From Polydactylus sextarius (taxonomy: Eukaryota; Chordata; Actinopteri; Polynemidae): 64,000 bases of DNA. How positions within the stretch are numbered: position 1 is the first letter of the stretch; each line of letters opens with the position of its first letter. The stretch covers positions 3,961,001 to 4,025,000 of the forward strand of contig CM028919.1 of assembly GCA_016801845.1 (NCBI GenBank). The letters run 5' to 3'. The notes below the pieces were generated by a model. It worked only from the letters and a program-made list of their open reading frames with translations, was not told where the DNA came from and made no database searches. A program made the translations under genes and the position numbers. This document shows positions 15,294 to 29,381 of this stretch, in pieces.

Positions 15294-18200
15294 CACTCCA
15301 TTAGTGTTGCAGAGGTAACTGCTTTGCAATATAGTAATCAACTGAACATGAGCTGCTTCGAAACCAGTCAGAAGGAAGTATAATATAGAAAGAACCACAG
15401 TCAGAGGACAGAAGAGCTGGATCCACTTGTATAAAAGACAACATGCAGGTTTTCATTTGCGTTTGAAGTATATAAGCAAATTATTCAACTAGCTTAAGGC
15501 TAGGAAAGTACTCAACTGTGCAGGGAGTCTGCTTTAGGTCTGGTAGCTGACAAATAGTTTCATCATAAATACAGTTTTATTATTAAACAAAGGCAGCGAG
15601 TGGATGTTTGAGAGAATCCATCATCACCTCAGTACAAATGTACGTGACTGCAGGTAAAGATCCCTAATGTCATAGACACACTGGTATGCGGTTAACATCT
15701 GTGCTCAGGATATTTGTATTCTTCCCTACAAAACCTTTCGAGAGTTTCCAGGTTAGATTTATGTATTTGTACCAAAGCTGATAACAGAATGATGAGAGGA
15801 AATAGATTCTGCAGATGAGTGCATTTGCTTGGCTTACTAAACAGAACAAGCTTTCATAGCCGCCCTATTACTAATTCATGTTACACTGATTTGTCTCCAC
15901 TTCCTTTGGTTTACAATTAAGACAATTGCCTTTGAAGAAAAAATCTAATAAAACAAAAGGCTGTTGTAAAATCTTAAAACAATTCATGGCAGTGTGGAGT
16001 CTGCAGATTTTAAGATCAGACTCCCTTCCCTCTGTGAACACAACATGATGACAAGGCAAGGTTCATTTTCTTCCTACAGAGTTTGTACGTGCTGTAGTGT
16101 TTGTAAAAAGAAGCCATTCTGGTGATGAAGCTGAAAGCACAGCTGAAGATATAGTGCTATGATAATAAACCTATTGACCATGAATAGAAACCAGATTCTC
16201 AGACAAATACCAGAATAAATTGTCTGAGTGGCACTGAAACATTGAAGCCTGCTGCATTTTCCATAAACATAAGGTTCAGCATGTCCTGGACTGCACTGAC
16301 TTCAAAAACACATCGAATTTATAACATTTATTCAAGATGCATTTGTCTGGACTGAGGCTGATAATCAGATTTTGCTGCGTCACAGTGACTCACTTCAGAG
16401 CTGGTGGCAATTCTTCAATGAGACACCTCGTGGAGAATTATTTCTCATTGGTGTTATTATTGTTATTATGGAGTACACTGTGTAACTTTGTAGATTGTAT
16501 GTTGGCTGACGATGATGAAAATGAAACCCAGAAAATCTGTCCTCACACGTTCTTTAATTACATCGATTCTTCTAAATCGAATTGTAGCTTTATTGAACTT
16601 TTGTTCATTTTACCTGGAGACGTCCTGGAGATGTCTAATAAAACTTGTGTTTACTTTGTGTGTGTGTTCGTGTGTGTGTATATAAAGCTATGGAAGGAGA
16701 CGGTGAGGTGATCATCAGTCCGGTGCAAAACTGTAGCCACTGTGAGAGCGGCGAATGCCACGAGACTAAGGACGGCGTGTGTTCCTGTGAAAACAACCTG
16801 ATCCTGGCATCAGACGGAGTGTCCTGCATCGAGTCTGCAGGTCTGACGTGCAGAGTTGTAGTAGAACCATATAGAACTGTGGTCTGTGTCTCTATGTTTC
16901 TCACAAATATGTGAAATGAATTCAAACGCAGGAATAATTTAAGCTGAATGTAAATGCACCTGTAAGACTATGACACAGTGAATAGATAACGAATTAATCT
17001 ACAAAACTAATTAAGCCTGGGAGGCTCTCCACTTTATTGAATCTTTATCTGAGGAAACATTTTTCAATGGTGCCTTAATCATTCAAAATAATTATTAATC
17101 TGCAGGAAGAGCTAACCTGTTAATGAAATCCGATCCAGCTATAGCAGAATGAGCTGGTGTTTGAGTCCTGTTGTGTAGTTTGTAATTTGTCGCGCTGCAG
17201 TCACATTAAGTTCTTTATCTTATCATGCCAAAGGTTTGGGTTGAAGGGTTTCACCTGGATACACATGCAGTGACATTACACAATTGATTTTGAATGCATT
17301 TCATAATGAACTTAATAAAAGTTCATGCATTTGGCTCTGCTCATTAGACCATGTTATCCTCGACTAAAATCATTTTTCACACGAGTGCTGCGTCTTCTTG
17401 TGTTAAACTGTAACAAAGGAACATAGACAAACCCCCGTGGACATAGAACTGCCTCTTCAATTATGATTTGTAATCTCAGATGAATAATGAATGTCTGAAT
17501 GTAGATCTGAAATGAACTGAATGTCATTTTATAATTTGAATCAAATAACAGAGCTATTACCATCTCAATAATATCTTAATGACCTACAGTATCTCCTTGC
17601 CCTATGATTTACAAATGTGTTCTCAGTAATGACAAGCAGAACCTAGTTCTGTGATACTAGGTCATAAAAGGTCAGTCTCAATATGGTCAGTCTCTGCTTG
17701 CTGATTTGCACCTCAGCTTAGACAAGTGAATTGAGATCACCGTTCGCCAACTGAAGAGGAATTGACATGCGTAAGCTGTCGCTGCCACTAAGCTCTGTTG
17801 TGTCATCGCTTTCACATCATTAATTAAGTTGGGGATCAGAGTAGCGAAGTGAATGTTAATACTCCTTAGGGGAAGATAACAACTGTGGCACGCTGTTGTT
17901 CTGTCTTGTCCTGCAGAGATGTCCCCGCTGCCTCCACAGCCATCTCTCTCCCACCTGGCGCTGGGTCTGTCTGTCGGCACCTCAGCCCTCATCGCTGCCC
18001 TGCTGCTGGCTGTGTCCGGAGTGATGATAAGTAAGTGTTGACACAGACGGTGGCACGGAGACATGATGTGGTTATTAATAATGATATCAATAAGAAAATG
18101 TTTTCCAATGCAGACACGGTATTTATGCTTCAGTGCCAGCGACACTCAAGTTGAACAGCCTTACGTCTTGAGACAAACGTTCACTTTGACTCACAGATGA

Positions 18201-21200
18201 ACTCATTAGATTTTAGGTTCAAGGCCACTTTGACCTCACATAACATGTTTTTGTCCATAACTCATTAAATGAAGCTCTAATTTCCTGAACTGGCGGTGAA
18301 TCTAATTTTGTCCAGAAGACGTTGCAGAGAATAATGGCACAAAATCGACAAATGTCAAGTACTCAGCTTCACAAATGACCTTCAAAACCCTGCATCCATT
18401 CACATCACGTATATTATATTTCACTTGTTGATAATACAATGAGTATTCAGTGTTTTCAGACACAGATATGGCCTGCTATTAAATGGTTAGAAGAACGAAG
18501 GCCTCCAACATTATGATGTGACCTGTGAACAACCATCAGGAGCAAAGACGAGTGGTGTGGCTACACGTCTGAAAGATTCACATTATATGCGAACTTGTAT
18601 TTTCTGCTCCTACACACACACACACACACACACAAACACACAGAGTCTGGTTTCCATAGAGAATTTCCAGGAAACCCTAGAGATCTCAATTGTTGCTACT
18701 ACTTGTCTAACCTTTATCTACATTATGGGGAACCTCTCTCCCCATAAGGGAGACAGGTCCCCATAATGTGAGTGTGTAAACACATTTAAGTCCCCACAAT
18801 GTAAGGAATACCTAGACCACACACACAGGCAGTAGTTCATCATCGGGCCTGCTCCCTCTCAGACAGCCTGCAGCAGGTTGTTGTGGGCCGTGAGCCTGAC
18901 GGCCAGCGCAGACATTCCTCCGCCCGCCTGCTTTTAGACTATTACAGGCGGACATATGCACTCATTGAGCTATCATCTCCTCCACACACACACACACCCA
19001 CACTTACTCCCAGAGTGACACACACATCCACACTCCCACCTACTCTCTCACACACACACCAGTAGATGAGGTGGGAGCAGAGGAGGTGTGGGAGAACGTC
19101 TGTGATGAATGAAACGTGCTAATGATGGATGGTAGCTTAGCCGCTGGCTGACAGCACTTATACATTAGACAGCACTTGGTAAATAAATAACTCCCCTGCG
19201 CTCACACATAAATACACACACAGATGATTCACCTGGTGTCTAATGTGTTCAGAGCCCAGGTCAAGACTCTAGCCCCACAAAGTGAATGTATGTTAGAGTG
19301 TAAGAGGAAAGTTTACTTTCATACTGGGGGTTATTCTACATAAAGTTTAATATGAAGGAGGAAAGGGTTTGTTGTCTTGGTTTTGAGCATGTGACTGCAT
19401 TTTAACAGTCAGATGTACAATGTTATTGTACAAGACCAATGCAAAATGTTCAGGGATTAATTCTAAAGCATGGCACATCTGAATATTTTGGAAAAGCATA
19501 TCTAGTTGCAGATAAAAAGAGAGAAATCAATATTTTTCAGACACAAAGGAATTCAATTTCATAAAAATTGCTGTTGTAAAAGCAAACGGTCTTTAGAAAA
19601 AAAAAAAAAGCTGTGAAAGCTCTCCACTGTGAGGTTTGTCTGTTATCGTTAATTTATTTTCTGCAAGATGAGTTCAATTTTTTGGTTTTCTGTTTCAATT
19701 TTAACCATATCTAGGCAGTGGAATGAAACCTGTCTGTGGTTTTCATCTCACCAGTGTACAGGCGTAAACACACCGAGCTGCAGTCGATCCAGCTGGAGCT
19801 GCAGAGTCCGGACTGTAAGCTCAGTAAGCTGCGGGCTTCCACCATAATGACCGACTACAACCCCAACTACTGCTTTGCCGGCAAGACGGCGTCAGTCAAT
19901 GACCTGAAGGAAGTGCCGCGACGCAACATCTCCCTCACCAGGTAAATGATTCTCATACAAATCATTGTCAGAGGCAGATGATGACAGCTGAATGGGCTCA
20001 ACAAATTGCACAAACCCACAAGGACAAATTATTAAATAGGCTGATCTCATAAATACAGTGGGAGTATAGTGGGAGTAGTAACAGTTTGAACAAAGCCTGA
20101 AATATTAAATTTGTAAGCGTAAAGTCTCAGAGTGTGTGGGGTGCTGCAGGGATCAGAGTGGCTGAGAAATTATTTTTGCAGGGCTCTTATCAATTGTTAA
20201 TGCATCTTTCATGTGTTTATAGTTCACCAGTTTATCATTCTGGCTCTTCATCTTCGTGATAAATTCTTTTTTCTCGTGGACCCGTGAATATTTTTCCAGC
20301 ATCTAGAGCTGTGTAAATCATGAATCAAGTGAAATAACTGGAGTCAAAGTTCACCATTCACCGACAGGATGACACACAGTGTGATTACTATGTACTGTGG
20401 TTAGCAGCTAATGTAAAACAGTGATCAACGTCTCTGTCCAGCTGTTTTTAAAGATCATGTTCTTTTTACACGTTCCTCTACTTTAGAAACCTGTTTCTGT
20501 GTAAAAACTAAAATATGAATGTAATTATAAATAATAAATGCATCTGTGATTCTCCAGGGGTCTGGGTCACGGCGCTTTTGGTGAAGTGTACGAGGGGCTG
20601 GCGGTGGGGATACCAGGTGAACCAAGTCCACTGCAAGTGGCAGTCAAGGTGAGTTCCCCCCTGGTCTGTGAATATATAACTTTTTTCAGTTTTTCAAAGG
20701 TCAAACTTTGATTAAATCAAATGGGATCCTGAAGGCTTTCCAAACTAATTACACATCATCCACTTTCAGTGAGACGGAAGAAGTCAGACATATTGTCTTT
20801 TCTTTCTAGCAGCGACTCAGTCACCTCTCTTCAAACTCAACATAAAATAACTGTACATATACCATGTAACATCCCTTCCTTCTTACTACAGACCCTCCCT
20901 GAGGTTTGCTCTGAACAAGATGAGCTGGACTTCCTCATGGAGGCTCTGATCATCAGGTAGGAGTCAACAAAAACGTTGTTTCTCACACAGTGTCATGGAA
21001 GCTATTTCTGACACACATGTCCCTGTGTGTGCTGTGTTTCTGTCCCTGTAGTAAGTTCAGCCACCAGAACATTGTGCGTTGTATAGGAGTGAGTCTTCAG
21101 GCCATGCCCAGGTTCATCCTGCTGGAGCTGATGGCAGGAGGAGACCTCAAGACTTTTCTGAGGGAGACCAGACCTCGACTGGTGAGACACGCTGCTGTAT

Positions 21201-24200
21201 CACAGATACTGAACTGTATATATCGTTTCTTAATCACCCAAACTACCACCTGTGTTCCTCTCATTAAGCCGCTGAATGAAGCTCACTGTGATCAGATCAG
21301 TTTGTAACCATTCAGTTGTGTTTCCCTTTACAGCCAAAATATATTCTTTACTAATACACAGCTCTGTGTTAATCAGGAGCACCCGTCCAGCCTGACCATG
21401 GTGGATCTTCTCAACGTGGCCAGAGACATCGCTAAGGGCTGCCAGTATCTGGAGGAAAACCAGTTTATACACAGGTAAAAACAGCCTGAAAAACAAACTG
21501 GACATACACATATACAGCACATAGCATAACACAGAGGACATTTTATATTCTGGTCCTCTGGTTTTCTTCCCTAAACAGATCAAAGAGGTAGAGATACACT
21601 AGTGTAAAATGCAGTACTGTTCATGTGGATGTGAATACATGAGCAATGCAAATATGCAAAATAAAATATACAAACTCAACAGAGTTTTGAACACATTGAA
21701 CTGCTGACTTCTACTGTGAATTATAAAAAAGACCGCATCCGTTCAAGCGTAACATATAGAGTCTGCATAGCATTTGGTTTTCATATGATAGGAGAAAGGA
21801 CGAAGGATGAGTTCAACATCAGAGCAGCCAGATGGGAGAGAAAGCTTGGCTGTTTTTATTCATTTACTTATTTTACAGTCTATAAAGACACAAGTCAACA
21901 CGGTGCCCCCTATACATCCACATTCACATGAGGATGTGGATCAAAAATATTTAAAAGCTTTCTCTTGAGCCTTGACTTACAAAGATGTCCCTTTTTTGGT
22001 CATCCACGAGGAAAGTCAAATACATTAGAAAAGAAGAAGGTCAGAATTGCTCCTACAATCACATCAAGACAATTAAAGCGCATTCCCGTTCCTTCATGTC
22101 TTTCTTTGACTTCTCAGGAATTGGCCAATGACAAACAAGGCCCGTTAAACCTACCTAACTCTACTGCGGAAGCTCCTGAGCTCCTTTCTCCTCTTTCCAT
22201 ATTTCTTCCTCTTCCCCTCTGCCTTTGAACCTGTATTAAAATTCACCGTAACATTGTCCTTGAGACTAATTTCAATTTTTATGAAGGTGTGTTTACTCAG
22301 TGTTGAGTAAAGGCCAGGTGAGTGGATGAGGTCTGGTGGAGGAGTAACCGCTTGTCAGAAAGTGCAGCTTTTCTCAGGGATTACTGGGTTGGAAGATGAG
22401 CTGTGGCTGCTCCAGCAGGTTAAATCACAGGGTTAATGCTGTCTGAAAACAACTTACGCTGGCTTGTGTGTGTGCATGAATGCGTGCATGGGTGTGTTTC
22501 TGTACTTATTTCTATACAGCCAACTGTTTTGCTGCCAGTGGATCCTGTAATGTTACTCTTTGTGTTTACTTTACAATGGACTCAGTACACTTACAGAAGA
22601 AATTTTAACCATCTGAACAGACATGCTTTGTTGAGAAGAGCGTGGCTCTTTAATGCAACAGCAGGTGTTAAAATAGACACATAGCACAGGCTGTTCTTTA
22701 AGCGCTGTAGTGAAATGGATCTTTAAGCTACAGTTAAAAATTACTGTAAGTAACGTCCACAGTATGAAGCCATTTAACACTGTTTTACTAATAACTTACT
22801 TTCGCATACCGCATCCCTCCCTCCAGCTCTCAGCTCAGTCTGTCACAGCTTCTGCTGCATTTTAAGGCTCCACATCGCCTACAAGCGAAAGCAATCATTT
22901 GCATGAATTCTTCCAAGCCATTAAACAAGGACTGTTTGGATTTCGCTACAGTACCTCATGAGAAAACATCTTGTGAATGTGTTTGTGTTTATGTCTGTGT
23001 GCAGCCCCCCCAAATGCTGATTGTAGCTGAGCTATAACAGAAATTATTCAAACCTCCTGAAATATGCAGTATGATTGATAGGTCTATGGCCCAAGGTAGA
23101 AGACGATGCGATGACTTATACAGATCTCATTAAATGCACATGCAGTTCAACTCTGGGTCATTATGCAGGAAGTTTGAAGTTAATAACTTTTGTGGTATTT
23201 CTGTTGTTTGAAAATGGATGACATCATTCTTTTGTCTCTGGGTATAGATAGCGATAGACATAAGTCTCATCAAAAATCACAGGTTTGTCCCTTGACATGC
23301 TGATGTGGACGTGACAAATCCACTTCTCATTAGGCTCAAGGAGATTTAGGAGTCACTGAGCAGACACCTTCATCAGATAGAGTCATCGATAACAACATGG
23401 ACGCGTTAGTGGGAACTGTTGTGTTAATTATCCATCGCCAAGATCATATCACGGTCTCCTGGGTGATGATGATGACCAGCCTTCTCCTGCAGGAGTCTTC
23501 AGCAGCCCACCTCTTCACCACGCTGTAAGAAGAGACACTCTCTTACAGAAATTAGCAAACAAAGACATAACCAAACTAATGTAACAAGGGCTTATAACAA
23601 GAACTGTGTAACTCTAAACCCGACTCCTCCTACCTGCAGCCGTGAATTTAACAATCAGGCCACAGACCTCAGAGATGCCACTAAATGATAGTTTCTGTAA
23701 ATTTCTTTGAGTATGAAATGATAGCTGGTTTGATGAGTCAGTTCACACAGTTCGACACTCATCTGCATCAGTCTGAATGAGTCAAGCAAAGTAACAAAAC
23801 AAATATTCTTAGACTTGAATTGAAAAGCAAATGGATGCTCTAGACACATTGTTGTTTTTTTCATAGTAAATAATTTAGCATCAGGCTTGAAGGAGCACTA
23901 TAATATTACAAGTTGAAAAGTTCCAAACACTTTTGGCACATTGAAGTAGGGCAGCCATGCATAGTATAGGGCCTGTCTGAAAAAGCCCTCAGTCTAAATC
24001 AGTCAGAACTACTACTTTATCCTCATTGTGTCATTTCCCATCCGAGCTGATCAGCGTGGAATGTGGAGGCCGAACATCAAAACAATGTGCTGCCGTCTGC
24101 ACACTGTATCGCTGCTAGTTTTCATTTGCAGCTCTTGCCCAGTCTCATGATCTTGTTCACATGATGCTGTTTTGATATGAAATCTGAGTGTATATTGGCC

Positions 24201-27200
24201 CTGGTGCACACTCTCAGGTCTGATGAAGAGCAGTGTTCTCATGTTGTCACTTCTTCAGATGTTAAGAGACTTGGACGTCTGGGGAGCAGAGTGAAGTGTG
24301 TGTGGGCTTCGTTTCCTTTTCCCCAGACAGGAGTAGAGCATGTTGTGTGAACTACTGTATTTTCTCAAAGGATAACAAAACCAGTACAGTGCAAATATGA
24401 ATTTTCTGTTCTAACCCACTCCCTCTGCATATACTGAGAAACGTCTCAGCTTTTTTTTTGTCTCTGGATACACCATGTGGGAAGAGTCATAAAGGCACTG
24501 TGGGGAGCTCTACACTTCCCAGTTTGCCCAGGGCAACTTGGTAGTTACACTGAACTTGAGATCTAGCAGGGGCATGTCTAAAGTTATTTTTACATGGAGC
24601 CTTCTCATAGAGGCAAATATATGGAAAACTTTGGGAAACTAGAGACCAGGCATCAATCAGATTTTGTGAATATCAGTGTTCAGTAAATGTAGCTCTTATA
24701 TACACTACACCCTCCATGAATTAAAAATCACAGCATGCAGACTTGCAGTACTAGTGGGTTATTGTGTTGGTGTTGAAATGAAGTAACATGTGTGTGTGTT
24801 TTCTCATTTTTCAGGGACATCGCAGCTCGGAATTGTTTACTGACCTGCAAAGGAACGGGCCGCGTGGCCAAGATCGGAGACTTTGGGATGGCTCGAGACA
24901 TTTACAGGTACAGTCCCAACGCTGATCAGCGATCAGTGGTGTAAGACATCAGGTCCGTGTTCAAGTTTTATTCTTTACTTGTCACATACATAGTTATACT
25001 TGTACAACTTGCAGTGAAATGTAACAATGACTCACTCCAAGTGTGTGCAAACGTCAGTATTAGACCGCAACATCAAAACATAAATATGAAGAAAAAAAAA
25101 AGAAAAATTAAGACATTCAGTTTAAGGTTTAAGGTTTGATCATTTTTCTGTGTTATGATATGATCTGTGATAACTGATTGAATTCTGGGAAAGTGCCTCT
25201 GCCAATGACGTTGATGCAGTGATATGATGCACAGTCAAGCACCAGCAAGTTTTATTTTGAAAATTGATCAGACGCTTTATGCCGCCTCAGTGTGTGTTAT
25301 TCCTGCCCAGCAGAAGAGCTCTGAGCAGCTTGACAAGTCGTCCTCTGTCAGAACCAGAGGAGGCAGGTATTTTTAGAGGAGTCGAGTTGGAGAGCTGCTT
25401 CTGAAATGCTCTGCGGCGGCTGCTGGAATCACAAACTCTGTCTGGAGTGGATGCAGTAATATTATCCAGCAGCCGTGTTGCATGTGGAATGCGATAGAGT
25501 TAATCCTGAGTGGATCCAGGGGTTAGAATATCTCATATTGTTGATTTGTTCTGTTTGTCAAAGTGGTATAGACACTTCTTCAGTCATAGGACACAACCAA
25601 TCAGGATGCAAGAGCAAAAGCCGGCAGTTTCTTTTAGCAGCAGCGTATGAGCAGAGAAAGTTAGACTCGGTGGCAGAGACTATATAAGATGTTTTATTTC
25701 CTCTGGTATCATTTTGTATAAAGGCTGGTTTATAAAGAAGTGAGCTGCATAGTTCACTGGATCCACTGAATTGATGTCCACTGCAGGTTGAGTTTTTAAA
25801 CAGCAGCTCCTAGACAATCGACAATTTACAAATAGAAATTCAGCAACAGGCTTTTATAAATATATTCATCACTTTATGACTTTGTTAAAAGCTTGGTTAT
25901 ATCCAAAGACAAAAATATGGCGATTGAAACAGCTTCAGTGAAGAACCAGCTCTGTACTCGGTGGGGTTTTCCCTCCTGTGTGATTATAAAGGCTGTGACA
26001 CTTTTCATCGAGCCTTTCAAGCTGCTAAATGTTGAAGCTGAGCTGTGAAAGTGTTTTTATTCTCCATCACACTGGTGCACTGCTGCCGTCTTTTAATCTA
26101 CATCAGCTCATCTGTAGCCCCAGCGGCATCTCATTATTCTTAGCTCAAACTTTTTAATATAGCTACCACAATTTCACGTGACACCATTTAAATGAATGCA
26201 CAATCCAGCAGGGAAATCTTCCCAAGCCTTTCATCTGCTATGAAATTAGAGCAGGGGAAATATGTCACAACATTCAGCCGGATTCAACGCAACACTTTGG
26301 AATCATTCGATGGAAAAGTCACTCTCAGAGCAGCCTGTATAGAATAAAAATAAAAATAAAAGGTTGCTGCGCTAACCCCCGGGGAGCTGCATTAGGAACG
26401 CTTGATTTAATTGCTGATGTCAGTTTTTCAGGTGCCTCGCTGTGATTTTGTTTTGTTTTTACTTCAGCCTGGAGCCGCAGTGCTGGGACTGGGATGTTTT
26501 TATTTTTTTTTATTGTTATTATTATTATCATTATCTTTGTTTTTATGTGGAGAGGGAGGGTTGGTTGCAACGCTGTCGGTGCGTGTTATTTTAGTCATTT
26601 GATGATGCGGCCCTCCCGCTGCGTGACGAGGGATGTGGAGGCCGTCACAGGGGACGGGCGTCGCAGCGAGGGTCTGCGATGAGGCTTAATGTCAACTGTT
26701 TATATTCTGGGAAGCGAGCCACTGGCGTATATATACGCACGTTGTATCCATGTGCTTCCTCCCTCACTCAACAATGTCTGGCAAGCTGTTGGTGCGTCGG
26801 TAAAAGTCAGTGATCATGAGTCAAATAACTGTCATTTTGAAGTGTGACTGACTGCGTTTTTTCAGAAAAAGAACCGATACTCTGCCTTTAGATGTGAATA
26901 GTATGAATAAGGTTGCACTTCATAGTGTCTGAGTGGTGCACAAACAAAGACGTTCAACACGCTGAAGCATTCAGCTCCACGTCGTATCTCCAGGTGCCTC
27001 TTCTTCTGTCTCGCTCACCATTCAGCAGTCTGTGTCTTTGTCTCCTGCTGTTCTTTTTCTCTCCTGCAGCTTCTTCTCGACGCACTCACAAAACACACAA
27101 GTATAAAACACCTAAATTTCTGCTATAGGTTTCCTGGAACTGTATTTAAGCTCCCCACCCCTAATCTGCAGTTTAGCCTTCAGTCTGTGTCAGCAGTAGT

Positions 27201-28852
27201 AATAAATATGTCCATAAACCCAACGCTAAAAAAAGAGCTCGATCCACTGATATAGAGGATTATCAGTCTTACGCTCTACATTTTACCATCCCTCAATCTT
27301 GGCAAAAATATCTCAGCATTTTGAAATGGACCGATAACAAACTGAATAGCAGCAACCTAAAGTTTCATACGTTCACGTCAGATTTTTTTCAAATAGCGTC
27401 ACACACACACGCACACACAAAGCAGAAACGAAACAGCAGCCATTGGAAATATACTACAACAAAAAAATGAGTAGATGTTAGAAGGCTGCGTTGTGTAAAC
27501 TTTTGATCACTGACATGAGGCTTTATAGAGTGAGAAGTGTAGGATCCACTGAGTCCATCTCCCCTGTTGTTCTTCTATTGGGATCGACATGAAAATTCCA
27601 GGGATACAGAGAGAAGACGGTGGCAGGATCCAATTCTCAGATTAACCTAAAAATGGAGCAGCTATCTGATTCCCATCACTGAACTGATCGATGTGTTGGT
27701 GAGTGATTTGTGTGACTATGCTGCGGTGGTTGTTCACTAATCTGTCAAGCAAACACACTCAACTAGCGATTGTTTTTCTGCTTCATAGATTATGTGCAAT
27801 TTTCCTCAAGGCTAACTACTTATGTCAATACTTTTATAAGTATAAATTTCCCTTCAAGCCATATTATCTGACAGTATGTCATCTATATTCATCTCTACTC
27901 ACCACTTCCCTCAAGAAACGATAGTTGGCTCTTGTTACATGCTTTGAATTTATATAGTGGGAAATCTCTTGTTCTTTATGTTTTAAGCAGCCAACACGAT
28001 GTTATGACTGAAGCTGAGGCTGAGTATCAGCCGCCGCGATGCACGTGTTCAACTTCCTGACACTAATTGAACTTTTGTTTTGTTTTATATTTTCTTGTTT
28101 GTTTGTTGTTGTTTTGTTTCTTTTAAGGAAAATCCTTTAAAAGCTTTTAGTTGAGACATTTTGGCCCCTCATGAGAGACAGCACCGCATGAAATGAGCTT
28201 AAAATGTTCCTCACTCTAAGACAAAATGTGACGGGTCATGCAGCGTAAGAATAATCCTTGGGAGTCGTATCTGGGGAGCTCAGGCTGCTGAGACACTTTT
28301 TTTTTTTTTGTTTCGTTTATTGTCCAATATTTTATCTGAGCTGCAACTGTCTGTTTTATTCTTTACCTCTTAGTTTTTGAGGTGTTTTGTTTTTTTTTTT
28401 TTTTTTTTTTTCTTTTTCCTCTTGGCCTCTTGTGTGTCCAGATCCACATCTTGGGGAATCCCACTGTCATCACACTCCTTTACTGTACAGATGTGTGCAG
28501 ATGTGTCCAGATGTGTGCAGCTGCAGCAGAGCACTCGGTGCTTCATTCACTTGTCTGGTTTCTGAAGGCAAAGACAAAGCGACTGTCGCTGCTACTTCTT
28601 AAGTAAAAGTCTCAGCAATTTGAAGTGGCAACCTTCCAGTCACTAATCTGTATCTACAGGCTGTTAGCGGCCTATTTATTATAAAGCTCCTGCCATGTTT
28701 ACAAACAAGTGCTCTGGGAATAAAGTGTCATTTTCATGACAAATGTAAACAGAGGGTGGAACAGATTCACTCCAGCAAACTGCACCAAATTATGCTTTTT
28801 TTTTTTTTTTTTTCACAGCAAAACACAGCTGATGCCACTTAACTGGGATCTT

Positions 28853-28894
<42 letters not shown>

Positions 28895-29330
28895 TGTCTC
28901 TGAGACACACTGACATGATGGACATGGCGCCAGACAACACCCGGTTCACGTCTGTCTTCAGCGTGAGTCTGAAGCAGGCGGTGACCTCTATCAGCATCTA
29001 CAGTCAGACAGAGCACGCGACAGATAATTCTCCGGCAGCGAGAGCGGAGCAGGTTAAAAATGTCCCAGACGGGGACGTGGCGTGTCCTCAGGGACAGATG
29101 AGGACCTGGTAGTTCTTAGAGACTCTCACACCTTCATGTCAGGAGGCTGGTACGGCCACTGACAATCACTGAATTAATTGCTGCATGTGAGAATTTTTCT
29201 TTAATACCCTCTGATTTTGAGGGGAGTAGTGTTGCCATGGTGACGGTGCTGCAAATTATCAATGTGGGTTGTTCCCTTTTTTATGTTTAGGAGGAAACCA
29301 GTGTAGTTTCTTGATCAACACATCTTACTG

Positions 29331-29381
<51 letters not shown>

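Noticed and set aside
17687..18145. 152-codon - strand ORF over alk exon 19
   Set aside because: Shadow of the transmembrane exon and its flanks on the opposite strand; nothing recognisable.
28858..29112. 84-codon ORF after the GT repeat in alk intron 25
   Set aside because: It begins in the microsatellite and shows no splice sites or known motif.
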